In this document: positions 10,038-20,900 of the stretch, one piece after another
Position numbering within the stretch: position 1 is the first letter of the stretch
Layout: every line of letters begins with the position of its first letter
NCBI GenBank assembly: GCA_002286715.1
Contig: NSJX01000060.1
Location: forward strand, 13,254-77,253
DNA: 64,000 nucleotides
Source: Dentipellis sp. KUC8613
Taxonomy: Eukaryota; Basidiomycota; Agaricomycetes; Russulales; Hericiaceae
Reading direction: 5' to 3'
Notes under the pieces: model-generated
Seen by the model: only the letters and a program-made list of their open reading frames with translations
Told to the model about the DNA's origin: nothing
The model's database searches: none
Program-made: the position numbers and the translations under genes

Positions 10038-11637
10038 TCATACAAAAAGCACACCAACACCCACGAGCGCGCCAAGCGCACCCGCAACGCCCACCCGCTC
10101 CACGCGCCTCTCCGCACTCGACGCCTTCCCACCCGCGCCCGCACTCCCACTCGGGCCCGGCACGGTGCCCGACCCACTCGCCGACGCATTCGCCGCGCCC
10201 GCTGCCGGCACCGTCTTGTTCGCCGCCGTGAGATTGACAGGCGCAGGCATCTTGTCGATGGTGAGGTTCGTGTTGACGCCGGGCGCGACGAAGACGGGCC
10301 CGCCGCCTGCGCCGACAGCGGACGTGTTGGGTGCGGAGAAGGGGACGAACTGGTTCGGGTTGAGTGGGCCGGGGATCGTGCCAGTCAGGTTGGTGAGCGG
10401 GATCGCGGCGCCGGTGATGTTGGCGTTTTGGTACCCTGTCACGGCGGCGACGGGGGCGAAGACGTTCGACATTGTTCTACAATGCATGTCAGTATGAGTG
10501 GAGAGGGGAAGATGGTGAGCGCGTACTTGTTGGTATCGCCGCGGCCGAGCGAGTCGAGGCCCCAGTTGGCCTGTACAGAGCTGAGGGCGGAGTAGTGCGA
10601 GTAGTAGGTCGAGTCGACAGTGCCACGCAGGTTGTCGGGGACGGCACCGCCAAGGAGGAGGGTGAAGACGCGGTTGTTGACGGTGTAAGTCTCCGTCTCG
10701 TCGAAGGTGAGGAGGATGAGCGTGCGGTTGTCGTTGAAGCGCGTGTCGTTGAGGAGCGGTGCGAGCCAGTAGTCGAGCCACTGCGCGGCAAAGTCGATCG
10801 TGGTGTCGTGGGCGTCGTCGACGAGGTTCGGGGTGACGAAGAGCCACTGCGGGAGCGCGGACGCGTTCACGTCGGCGGCGAAGTCGTTGAAGTTGCGGTG
10901 CAGCTTGGCGCGCGCGGGCACGCCGGCGACGGAGTCGTAGATGATGAGCGGGTTGTGCTTGCGCACGTAGTACGTGTACGCAGGCGCCGACGTATTCAGG
11001 TAATTCGGCGACGTGAAGCTAGACGGGTTCAGTATCAGGAAAGATGAACAAGAAACCGGAACACTAGTACTCACTTGAAGCCGGTGTAGCCGTCAGTTGG
11101 CATCGTCTCCTGGTAGGACGCCCAGGAGATGTTCTTCGCCTCGAGAAGGTCCACGACGGTTGAGATGCTGCGAAATGTGAATATGCACACACGGGATCGA
11201 AATACGAGGCTACTTACTTGGACGGGATGTTATACAAGTTATCATCCGCCATACCCCAGAAGTCACCACCGACGGCTGCGACATAGTTCGGCTCGGAAGG
11301 GTGTGTGACCGCGTAGAACTGGTCGAGGAGTATACCCTGCTTCGCGAGGTTCGCAAACGTCGCAGTCGAGTTGGCCGACTCAAAGTCGGTGTTCTCAAGC
11401 CAGATCTAAATGCAATACGTCAATAGTTGTATTTACAACGGAGGGCACGCGACACACCTGGATGAAGCGGTCGAACTGCTTGCCCGAGACAACGGTGGGC
11501 TTGGGCAGGGAGCCATTGCTGGGACCGCCGTTGTTGGGCGATGCAACCGTCGGGCCAGGCGCAGGCTTGACGAACGCAGGAGCCTGGGCAGCGTAGACCG
11601 CGGGCAGCAGAAGAGAAAGACTGAGAAGCTTCATCAT
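10038..11637 (-). CDS. Secreted acid phosphatase, phosphoesterase family (PF04185-like), with a GPI-type tail
   Basis: Five exons on the minus strand: 11637-11458, 11405-11218, 11167-11075, 11018-10527, 10476-10038, giving 463 aa. The N-terminus is a signal peptide (KLLSLSLLLPAVYAAQAPAF). The catalytic domain includes FDRFIQIWLENTDFE, a THPSEPNYVAAVGGD segment, YVRKHNPLIIYDSV and LILLTFDETETY, all characteristic of fungal phosphate-repressible acid phosphatases of the phosphoesterase family. Many NxT/S sites suggest glycosylation. The C-terminus is rich in Ser/Gly/Ala and ends in a hydrophobic run (VGVAGALGALVGVGVLFV), as in GPI-anchored cell-wall proteins. It would release phosphate from organic esters outside the cell. 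The gene is convergent with the protease and divergent from the oxidase. Confidence 0.88.
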
Positions 11638-12082
11638 GGCTAGCTTGTCGTCAAGAATGCGATCAAGAGCACTTTATAAGAACGCCCGCGCACTGTCATT
11701 CTAGATGAAAGCAGACATCACATCGAGGGACCGTCCTGGCCAGACATCGAGCGAGCATGTGCAGGTACGAGAACGTGTCTGCAGAAAAACGGCAGGAGAG
11801 CATGTGGACAGGTGGTGCAAAGGCTAGAAATAAACCTGTTGAAGCAAACAAGGTGATGGCAAGGACGAAGACGGACAAGGACGCGACGCGACAACGAATG
11901 AGAGCACGCACGATGCGATCACGTGGCCCCGACGACGCGCCGGAGCGGCGATGAGGGGGCCTTTCACGTTTTGATTCTGTACCTCTCTGGATCCAAATTA
12001 TTGCCTCACCTGCCATGCTGAACCATATGCATAAGGTGTCGCGTTATCCAGCGCGCGCGCTTTGCGCCGTCGCCCTTTCACC
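11638..12082. other. Shared upstream region of phosphatase and oxidase
   Basis: 445 bp between two divergent start codons. It contains no supported gene and no convincing TATA box for either side. A common control region is possible but not shown by the sequence. Confidence 0.5.
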
Positions 12083-14730
12083 ATGGCAGTCGCTGCGAAA
12101 CCACGATATGGACGTTCGCGCCTGCTACTCCTCTCGACTGCAGCAGTTGTTATCGTCCTTGCACTTGCGCTAGGACTCGGCCTCGGACTAGGCTTGAAGC
12201 ATCACCACCATAGTACAGCAGCAAGTGCGAGCAGCCAGACGAATCTAGCGCCATTACAGAACGCCACGGTCGACAACTTCGTGCTCAATGGACTCGCGGG
12301 GCAGCAACCGCAGACGCGCGAGTACAATTTCACGGTTGGACAGGTGCAAGGCGCACCGGATGGTTTTTCGCGACCGATGCTCGTCGTGAACGGTACGTCG
12401 CCTCATCATCGAGTTTCTCGGTCTGCAACTTCACGCTCGAACCAGGAATGTACCCCGGACCGACCATCGAAGCGAACCAAGGCGACCGGCTCGTGATCCA
12501 CGTCCAGAACGCGCTCCCCAACGCGACCAGCATCCACTGGCACGGTCTCGTGCGTCCCCCTTATCTGCGTCCTTCGTGCTCTGATCCGCCCACAGTTCCA
12601 GAACGGGACGAATTTCTACGACGGCACGTCTGGTATCACCGAGTGCGGTATTCCGCCGGGGCAGTCTTTGACATACAAGTGAGTCCTTCCGCACTTGGAT
12701 GGACACTGGCTTGATTTGGCCGTGCGCGTGCAGCTTTACGCTTGGCGAGTTCTCAGGAACGACGTGGTGGCAGTGAGTCTTTTCTAGTTTTCTGTCTGTC
12801 TGAGCGGCGCTGAATCGGGCGGGTGTAGTGCGCGTATGTCGCCTACTTCCATGCATCCATCCACTGACGGAATACGACCTTCCCGATACAGATTGTAAGT
12901 CCAGTCTACTTCCGCTTCATGCAAACAACTGAACATCTCCAGACTCAACGCAATACACCGACGGAGTGTCGGGCGCACTTGTAGTGCACCCATCCGCGCC
13001 ATCTCCATCCGGTCTGCCCGAGTGGGATCATGACCTGGTCGTGCAGATGTCGGACTGGTATCACGATCAAAGCGAAGACTTACTAGAGCAGTACTTCAAC
13101 GTACGTTCTTTCATTCCAAAAGTGTGTTGGTGTCTGATGCGAGTCCATTTGGCAGCCATTCGGGCTTCAAGGCACTCCAGGGAACGAGCCTGTCCCCGAC
13201 GGCGGCGTGCGTAGCTTCTCTCCGCCAGGCATCCATCCCCCATTGAGACGTATTCCAGACTTTGAACGGATTGGGTCAGTATACGGCAGCTGGATCGGGC
13301 GGCACCTATTTCAACGTAAGTCGTTTTCATAATCGACTCAGCGGGCTCTTACTGACCGAACTTGTCCAGTTCACGCTCCAGCGCAACCAAACGTATGTTC
13401 TAACCAGTCTCTGTCTCCCTTTTCTGACCCAGTACTCGGTAGCTATCGCCTCCGCCTCATCAACGGTGGCTCCTTCGCCTCGATCCGGTTCTCCGTCGAC
13501 AACCATCCTCTCACCCTCATCGAGGCTGACGGCACGCTGCTCTCCCCGAGCCCGGTAGCCGGCGTCACCGTCGCCGTCGCACAACGCTATTCTGTCCTCC
13601 TGCACACTAACGCGACCGGCAATGGCACATATTGGATGCGCGCTGCCGTCCAGAGTGATATGTTCACCTACGACCAGCCGGGGCAGAACCTGGATATACG
13701 CGGCATCTTGAGGTAAGTTTCGTCATATTTATAGAGAAAATTTGAATGAAAGAATCGGCACTCGTAGGTATGCAGATGCACCCTCGACAGGGCTTCCCGG
13801 CGCAACAGACTCGAATGACCCAGGGACTGGGCAAAGCGGGATTCCGGACATCGATGGCACAAGCGCGCTCGTCCCGCTGACTCCAGAGCCCGCGCCCGCC
13901 TCGACGTTCGCGATTCCGCTCTCGTTCGACTTCCAGAACACCAACGACGGTCGCTTTTTGGGCTTCATCAACTCTACAGTACGTGTCTTTTATGTGCGCG
14001 TCTTTTGAGCACAAAACTGACGTACTGCACACATGCTAGAGCTGGAACCCGCTCGTTGGACAGTCTAGCTTGTTGGCTGTGCAGCAGAATGTCTCGGGAT
14101 TCCGCATCCCTGGGACCAACATCGCTGGTGGAGATCAGCTACTCGCGACCGTGGATTCGATCCAGGTCGTCGACGTTCACATAGTGAGTCACCTTACTTG
14201 TTCGATCCTAATGTTACCGTATTGCTTACGCTCACTGCAGGACAACTTAGACGACGGCGATCACCCGTTCCATTTGCACGGGCACAGGCCATGGATGTGC
14301 GTCCTCCTCGTCTCTCTCACTCGCTTGCGTGTTCTCAACGTTGTGCAGCATGGGCGCAGGAGCAGGCCGATACACCGGCCAGACGTTGGACGACAAAAAC
14401 CCGCTGCGGCGCGACACGGTCCTCATCCCCGCCTACTCGTGGCTCGTCCTGCGCTTCGTCAGCGACAACCGTACGTTTCCTCGCTCTGTTCACATTCCCG
14501 ACCATTGACGAGTCACCTGCGTTCTTTCTTGCCGCCCCCCACTTCTACCGCCTCATTTGCACGGCGTCGGGACTGCAGCTGGCCTCTGGGCATTCCATTG
14601 CCATCTCGCATGGCACATGGCTGCAGGGCTGTTGATGCAGTTCAACACGCTGCCGTCGAAGAGCGCGTTGTTCGATGTGCCGGCGGTCATCGTGAGCCAG
14701 TGTGCTGCAGCCAAGTCGGCCGCGGCGTGA
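12083..14730 (+). CDS. Membrane-anchored multicopper oxidase (laccase/ferroxidase superfamily)
   Basis: Sixteen exons: 12083-12392, 12446-12549, 12596-12678, 12734-12772, 12829-12833, 12892-12894, 12943-13100, 13156-13206, 13259-13315, 13370-13392, 13443-13712, 13768-13978, 14040-14183, 14241-14296, 14349-14470, 14579-14730, giving 595 aa. The start has a good context (CACCATGG). An N-terminal signal anchor follows a short basic tail (residues about 14-40), so the enzyme is probably a type II membrane protein. The four copper signatures are HWHGL (about 134), WWHAHYSTQY (about 178), HPFHLHGH (about 494) and [12 protein letters not shown] (about 552). The axial position of the type 1 copper is Leu. 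The HAH copper ligands are encoded across two micro-exons of 5 and 3 nt. The substrate (phenols or Fe2+) cannot be settled from sequence. It is not a classical secreted white-rot laccase, because it has an anchor and other loop motifs. Confidence 0.9.
12829..12894 (+). other. Two consecutive micro-exons (5 nt and 3 nt) in the oxidase gene
   Basis: Exon 4 ends TGGTGGCA. Exon 5 is TGCGC (12829-12833) and exon 6 is ATT (12892-12894); exon 7 starts ACTCAACG. Joined, they give W-W-H-A-H-Y-S-T, the expected second copper motif. The flanking introns (12773-12828, 12834-12891, 12895-12942) all have GT...AG ends and lengths of 48-58 nt. Read without the micro-exons, the frame loses the second histidine. 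This makes the arrangement well supported even without transcripts. Confidence 0.85.
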
Positions 14731-15008
14731 TGCAGTACGTGAAATTCGGCGAGGGCGCAGCGTGGCGGGTCGCTTTTGGGTTTCGAGCGAATACATGTAA
14801 CAAGGTGTTTGAGACTGAAGCAGAAGATATTGAATGCTACTTCTACATGGTCTGCCCCTTCGGGGACCAAACAATCGATTGTCTTCGCGCTCACGCATTT
14901 TGCCAACGTGTCAAAGTGCTACAACATATCTCCCTACGAGCTTACAACATGGAACTATGCTATATTAGACCCGACGACTCCAACGAAATGATCTACGTGC
15001 AACGCCCA

Positions 15009-17975
15009 TCATCGACGATTCCTGCTCGCGCCCGGACCGGCCCCGCTCGGCACATTCCCAGCGCCCTGCTTGATCTCATCTTCGTCCAGACCCGCCTCTG
15101 CCAATATCCGTTCCACTTCCTTCAGAATCGGCTTGTATTCCGCTATGTAGAGCACACCAATGAGCGGGTACTTCACACTTGAAAGCAAGGCACGTACCGT
15201 AGCGCTCTTCCGCGAGCGAAAACCCGTCGCGGCGCAACATCTTGCCCTGGTTGTCGCTGCTTCCGCGGGCCTTTTGCGTCCAGAGTTGACCTAGTAAGAC
15301 TTGGCAATGAGTGGTGTGTAGGTGATCGGATTGGTTGGACACGCACGAGAGCGAGCGTAGAACGCAGCCAGAGTCTCGCCTGGCAGAGGCGTGCTCATGA
15401 TTTCTTCCGGCGAGCGCGTCGCATCGCGTGCAACGCCGAGGAAAGCTGTCACTTGCAGTCGGAGTGGGTCCTGCAATACATCAGGTAGGACATAAGGATG
15501 AGACGCAAGGAAAATAAGGATGCCACGTACAGTATCGGCGTTCTTCTCCTCGGGTGTCTCGTCGATCAGCGTCTCCGCGTCGTCTTCGTCTTGGACTTCG
15601 ACCTTTCCTTTCTTCGCCTTCGTCTTCGAACTCATTTTCTTCTCGACTACAGTCTCGCCCTCACCATCACCTTCATCCTCATCGCTTTCTTCGTCGTCTT
15701 CGTCATCCTCGTCATCCTCGTCATCCTCGTCGTCATCTTCATCACTGCTGCTCTCTTCATCCCCCGCCGCGGGGATCACCACTCCACTCGCCTTCAAACA
15801 GACAAACCGATCCATCTTGTCCAGCGCGAGCGAGTAAAAGTCGTCCAGCGTGTATTCGCGCGAGCCGCGCTCGAAGATGCCGCCGTAGCTGTCACTGGGG
15901 TCAGCCCATGCCGAAGTAGAATAGATGCAGGAGGCTCACATGTACAATGTGTTTCGCAGGACCGCAAGCATCGCGTTGTACCGCGGCAACGGGACCGTCA
16001 TCGCCGGGTCGTCGGGGTCGACCTCGGCGTCTTCCTCCACTGCAGGAGCTGCGGGTCGCGCTGCGGGTTTTGGTTGTCGACGCGGAGCCTCAGTGTCCTG
16101 CTCAACTTCAGTTAACGAACTAGAAACAAAAACAGCAACAACACACTCACCTCATCGCCGCTCTCCTGATGCTCCTCGTCCGGCGCATTATCGTCGTGCT
16201 GCTGGTTCACAACAGGCGCTTTCTTCTTCTTCGTGACCGCTTTCTTCTTGGGCTTCTTGAGCAGCATCGAGACCCATTTTCCATTGCCGGCAATTTGATA
16301 TCCATATCTACACACGCACACGTACATCAGTCAACACGCAGGTATACATATAGGTGGGCGGAGAGAGAGAGCAGAAGGAGAGAACGCACAGATCGTTCCA
16401 GAAGACGCTCTCCATCGTCTCCTCGCTCGTGTCCTCGTCCGTGACGCCACCGAACAGGACACCCGTGTTCCTCGCCGGCCACAGCGTCATCGTGCACCCG
16501 GAGCGCAGGGACGGGGCGTACGCCGTCGTGGGCCGTTTGCGGCGCTCCCATTTCAGGCTGAGGGGGTTGAAATTTTTGGGTATCGTGTCCTCGGGTGGGG
16601 TGGTGAGGGACATCCTGCGAACGGGACGCGGATGGTGAGTGGGTCGCGGTTGGAGTGTGGGACGTGGTGGGCGTACCGGAGGAACCAGGTATCGTCGAGC
16701 ATGACGCCGACAGGTCGCTTGCCTTTGGTATATTCCTTACAGTATCCACCTATGTGCGGTACATTTCATGAGCCGCGATAGAGCCGAGATGAATGTGTCT
16801 ACTTACCGTGCAAGAGGATACCGTCCGGTGTAGATAAAAACGAAAACCCACTTCGAGGACTAATAAGACATGCTACGTCAGCACAAAAGATGGCACGGAA
16901 ATGTACGGACGAACGAAGGCTTTCGATCCGCATCCTTAAACTCAATTTGTTGCCATTTATATTCCTGCGTGTCGAACACCCACAGGTCGTTCAGATACCG
17001 GGCTGCAGTAGCCACGTTAGTCTGAATCAAGCGCGAGGATGAAGCCGGAATACATACTAACGATGCCTGGGTCGTAGAAACCGCCGAATAGGACGATGTA
17101 ATGCTTCCATAGGGCCATCCTGGGATACAGGGACACTGTCAGACTAAGACCACGAGCGTTGGAATAAAAGGCGAACCGATGTCCTGATCTCGCGCTTGGT
17201 CGCACCTTCGTGTCTATGCGGTCCCAAGAGTGCGTCTGAATGTCGAAGCACCAGAAGTCGCGATAATGGTGGAATGAGTTCTGGTATAAAGAGGAGAATT
17301 CACCACCTAGGAACGTATTTATTATTGTTGCTCAGAGGAGAGGAACGAACGATACATACCAAAGAGAAAGAGCTTCCCGCCGCCAGCGGGTGAAGGGACG
17401 ACCGCATGGGCCGAGCGGGGACCAGGGCACGTCGGAGAGACGAATTTTCGCCATTCGTCCTGTATATTGAAATGTAAGGACGGCAGCAAAGAAAATGGAG
17501 ATTTCGTACTTTCTCGGGTGTATACCGAAACACGTCGTTATAGAAGTACTATTGAACACGCAACTATGCATTTAGAAAGACGCGAGCGCAAATGCGAAGA
17601 CAGACTCACCGCTTTGCCGTCCTCACTAAAGAACTCTCCCCCAATGCACCAAAGATGGTTTCCATTGGGGCACGCTGTCAGCGTCGCGTTCGCTCTGCGG
17701 CTTGGAGGTCCCTCGACCAGCTCCTCGGTGACCGCATGCGACTCCTCCCACTCTCTCCGCATCTACTGAGGCTCATCTTAGCTCGCACTGCTCGTCGTCA
17801 ATATCAATGTAGCAAAGCTCACTTTATCAAGAATCTCCTCGAGATTCTGGTCATCCTCGGGCTCGTCCTTCGACGACTTGGACGTCTTCTTCTTCTCCTT
17901 GCGCTCGTTTTTCGCTGCGACTTTGGCCTTCTTAGCCGCTTTGGCTTGGGACTTGGCGTTGGCTTTCTTTGCCAT
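15009..17975 (-). CDS. KEL3: Kelch-repeat protein, KEL3/KLHDC4 type
   Basis: Sixteen exons on the minus strand: 17975-17823, 17762-17610, 17548-17510, 17459-17360, 17306-17177, 17119-17058, 17002-16915, 16859-16807, 16749-16677, 16614-16390, 16307-16151, 16097-15940, 15894-15531, 15470-15347, 15290-15198, 15142-15009, giving 701 aa. It starts with a lysine/alanine-rich basic segment, then PPSRRANATLTACPNGN and HLWCIGGEF. Kelch blades follow (LFLFGGEFSSLYQNSF, WKHYIVLFGGFYDPG, RYLNDLWVF, SPRSGFSF...LLHGGY, VLFGGVTDE, YGGIFERGS). Next comes an aspartate/glutamate tract and a helical C-terminus (SDNQGKMLRRDGFSLAEERY). Order and length match yeast Kel3p and human KLHDC4. The family is conserved and cytosolic; its role is poorly defined. 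It converges on the oxidase, 278 bp apart. Confidence 0.92.
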
Positions 17976-20900
17976 TTTTCACTGCGTTCTCCTAGATCAA
18001 ATTTTCAATTATGCGCTCGGCATGGGCGAAGCGATTGGTGGACTTGACTACTAAAGTCAAGTGTAGGGATGTAGAGATTCAGGTCATCGATGCAAGCGCC
18101 TAACTCACGATCGTCTTGAGCGTCGGCCCGGGTGGCCGGGCCGCCGGCCGGGTCTGCGTTGACTTCTGCGATTTCGCCGCAAAGCCTGCACTCGTTTTCT
18201 TAGTATCATCATTACTGACTAGCATTCACTCGTCCTACCAGGCTTCGTTATAAAGACAAGACCGAAGGTCCTGTCTCTTGTGCAGTTTGATGATCTGCAC
18301 AAGCGACACCTCTCTGTCAAAGCTGCGATACTTTCTCGTAGACTGCGAGGGTCGATAATAGTATAGCTAGTACTTTGAGTACCAACCCTCAGCACTCGTC
18401 ATTAGAGACGGTATGTTCCCTTAATTACGCGACCGCATGCGGGCCGCGACGCGCCCCGTACTCGCTTTCGATGCACTGTCCTACTAGCGCATCGCTCTCA
18501 TCCATTCATAGATCTGTGCGTCCCTTGTGCCGAGATTGTTCTAGGTGAGTACCTTCACCTCACCACCGCGTCCCTTTCCTAGCGAAAATTTCTCTTAAAC
18601 TTGCAGTATCCTCTCCAACCTCGACCGGACCAAGTTCAGTAGCGTCGACCTGATGGCATAGCTTATCACCCGCAGAATTTTTCCCTATCCTTCGCCTTCC
18701 AAGTTGTTCTGGCTTTGGCTTTTCCGAACCTGAACCTGCTCGCTCACGCCAACATTATTGCGACCAGGTAGAGCTCAGCCCTGGAGGAACGGCATCCTCT
18801 TCAAGCAGAGGCGACCGCGGCCACAACGTGCGCTCGAAATTTGGAATTCCCTTCTACAGCTCGAGACGCCAGCAGGAGCGAACTTTGCGGCCTGCCACGA
18901 AGTCATGATACATGGTTTTCAAGCCGTCAATATCAGAAGTGTGTACAATGGATAAAGATGGCACAAGAGGACGCGACGACAGGCAGCAATCAGAGGGCGT
19001 TTTCCCGAATTTAAAGCTTATCATAAGTATTATCGCTCGCATTCTCCAATACTGACGATGCTCATTGGCGGCTCGATGCTGCATAGGCTATCGCTATCCG
19101 CCTATCACCCCGAGTCTTCTAACGAACATCAGACAGATACATAGCAAATTCCCCGCATCAACGACAAGGTACCCCCGCAATCCACATCAGAACCTGCCCG
19201 CCCCCACTCTCCACCCCCCGCGCCGCCTCGTGGCAGACACGCTGCACCAGCCACGGTGGCTAGGCAAGACACCAGAGCGCTGGCACTAAATCAAGGTACA
19301 CAATGCATCGCTGCCCGCGTGCATTATTTCTGGCCTGCGGCATACACGGGCCATCGCAGGCTCGACGATAGCCCTGCGTGCCGGCCGTTCTGCGCTCAGA
19401 GTCTCAGAGAGGCGGGAGACGGCGAGCAGAAGGACGAGCGCGACCCGTCCGACTCTGGCTCGGGGAGGACGGCGGTGCGGGGTGCGGGGGGACGCGGAGG
19501 GCAAGTCGTGCTGGCGCCGGAAAAGATCGGGATGGTCACGAGCAACGACTGGAGATGGCCTCAACGTCGAAGCCTGGCCACAAGACACGCATCTTGGTTT
19601 CGAAACACCAGACGACGCATACTTACGGGTACTCGCTGCCCACGATCTTCCGGTGCGGGCCATCCACGCAAGAAAGACGGTCCATCGACATCCCGCGCAG
19701 ATGCTGCTGAAGACAAATTGGGCTCGACGCTTTTGGGCCTGCAGGCAGCAGCGCTAACGAGCGACTATGCTGTACGTCAGCGAAATGTACGCTCGGGCGG
19801 GGTCGTGCCCGACGGACTGGGACTCGAGCCCGCTGTCAAGCTCTAGACACCACCTGCAGTACGGTCATGGGCTCCTGGTCAACGATTCCCGGCCATGGGA
19901 TATATTCTTAGCACGCACTTACGGTGAGGTTATGACGAGTCATGATATTGAAAGACTATTGCGGGTAGTTGCATCCTCCCTTCCTGCAGCTGTCGGCTAT
20001 GATGAACAATGCATATACCACTCCTTGAACTATAACAGACACTAGAGGACGGTTGCCAATACAAACGCCAGTCAGCCTGCCGCCGAGAGACCAACCGCCG
20101 GGACTGCCGTGCTATGGAGTCTGAACAGTATCCCGGTAAATTTGTTTCCATGGGCATAGTGCGGGCAAGTACTTACCGACCCGTACACGCACCAGTCCGA
20201 CGGTCCACAGCCGGCTATGACGCAGTTGCTGCCCACTGGCACTACCGTAGCGCGCGGCATATACATAGATCTGAGGCTAAGCTGTAAGTACCCATTAGTT
20301 GCCACCCCGATGCCCGATGCGGGCAGCGCGATCGAGGTCAGCAGCGACGACAAACCCGCGACGTCGACCGAGCTCGAGGTCTTTGCGACCTGCAAACCCA
20401 GAAAGCAGCTCCCCGATGACCAGAGACGCGCATATACGCAGTCAGGGCATCCGAACTTGCAGAATCGATATCTGGCACAGGCCGCAGCTGATGTCGAACG
20501 AAGTTGCTCGATTGCAATTGCGGGGCCAAGGCACGAATACCACAAACATGCTAGCACGCCTCGAGGCCTATAGGGGGCACGCGAGCGCCCAAATACATGC
20601 TCATCGGCTGCCGGCGAGATCAGATTCAGTGCAAACACATGCCACCACAGTCCACGGCCGATGACGAGCCTCTGGATGCGACAGCGATGACGGTGGGGAT
20701 GATGATCGTGCAAGGCGGGAAGACAGTTGTCTTCCATGGGCGTAGTGCGGTAGCGACGACCGCGACTGCGACCGTGATATTGGGAGCTCGCTGGCCATCT
20801 CAGGCGACGACCCGCTCGCTGTCGATAAGCCATTCCCATGCAAGTCTTAGTGTAAGACATGGACAGACGATATGCGCACCTGGGCCTTCGTACGCGCGAT

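Noticed and set aside
10472..11047. A 191-codon frame on the plus strand
   Set aside because: Antisense to the acid phosphatase; its Val/Glu/Arg-rich composition comes from the codon bias of the real gene.
15690..15750. An intergenic simple repeat
   Set aside because: The TCCTCGTCA repeat is the acidic tract of the kelch protein read on the other strand.
7990..18000. A biosynthetic gene cluster
   Set aside because: There is no polyketide synthase, NRPS, terpene synthase or P450; the genes are independent secreted or housekeeping enzymes.
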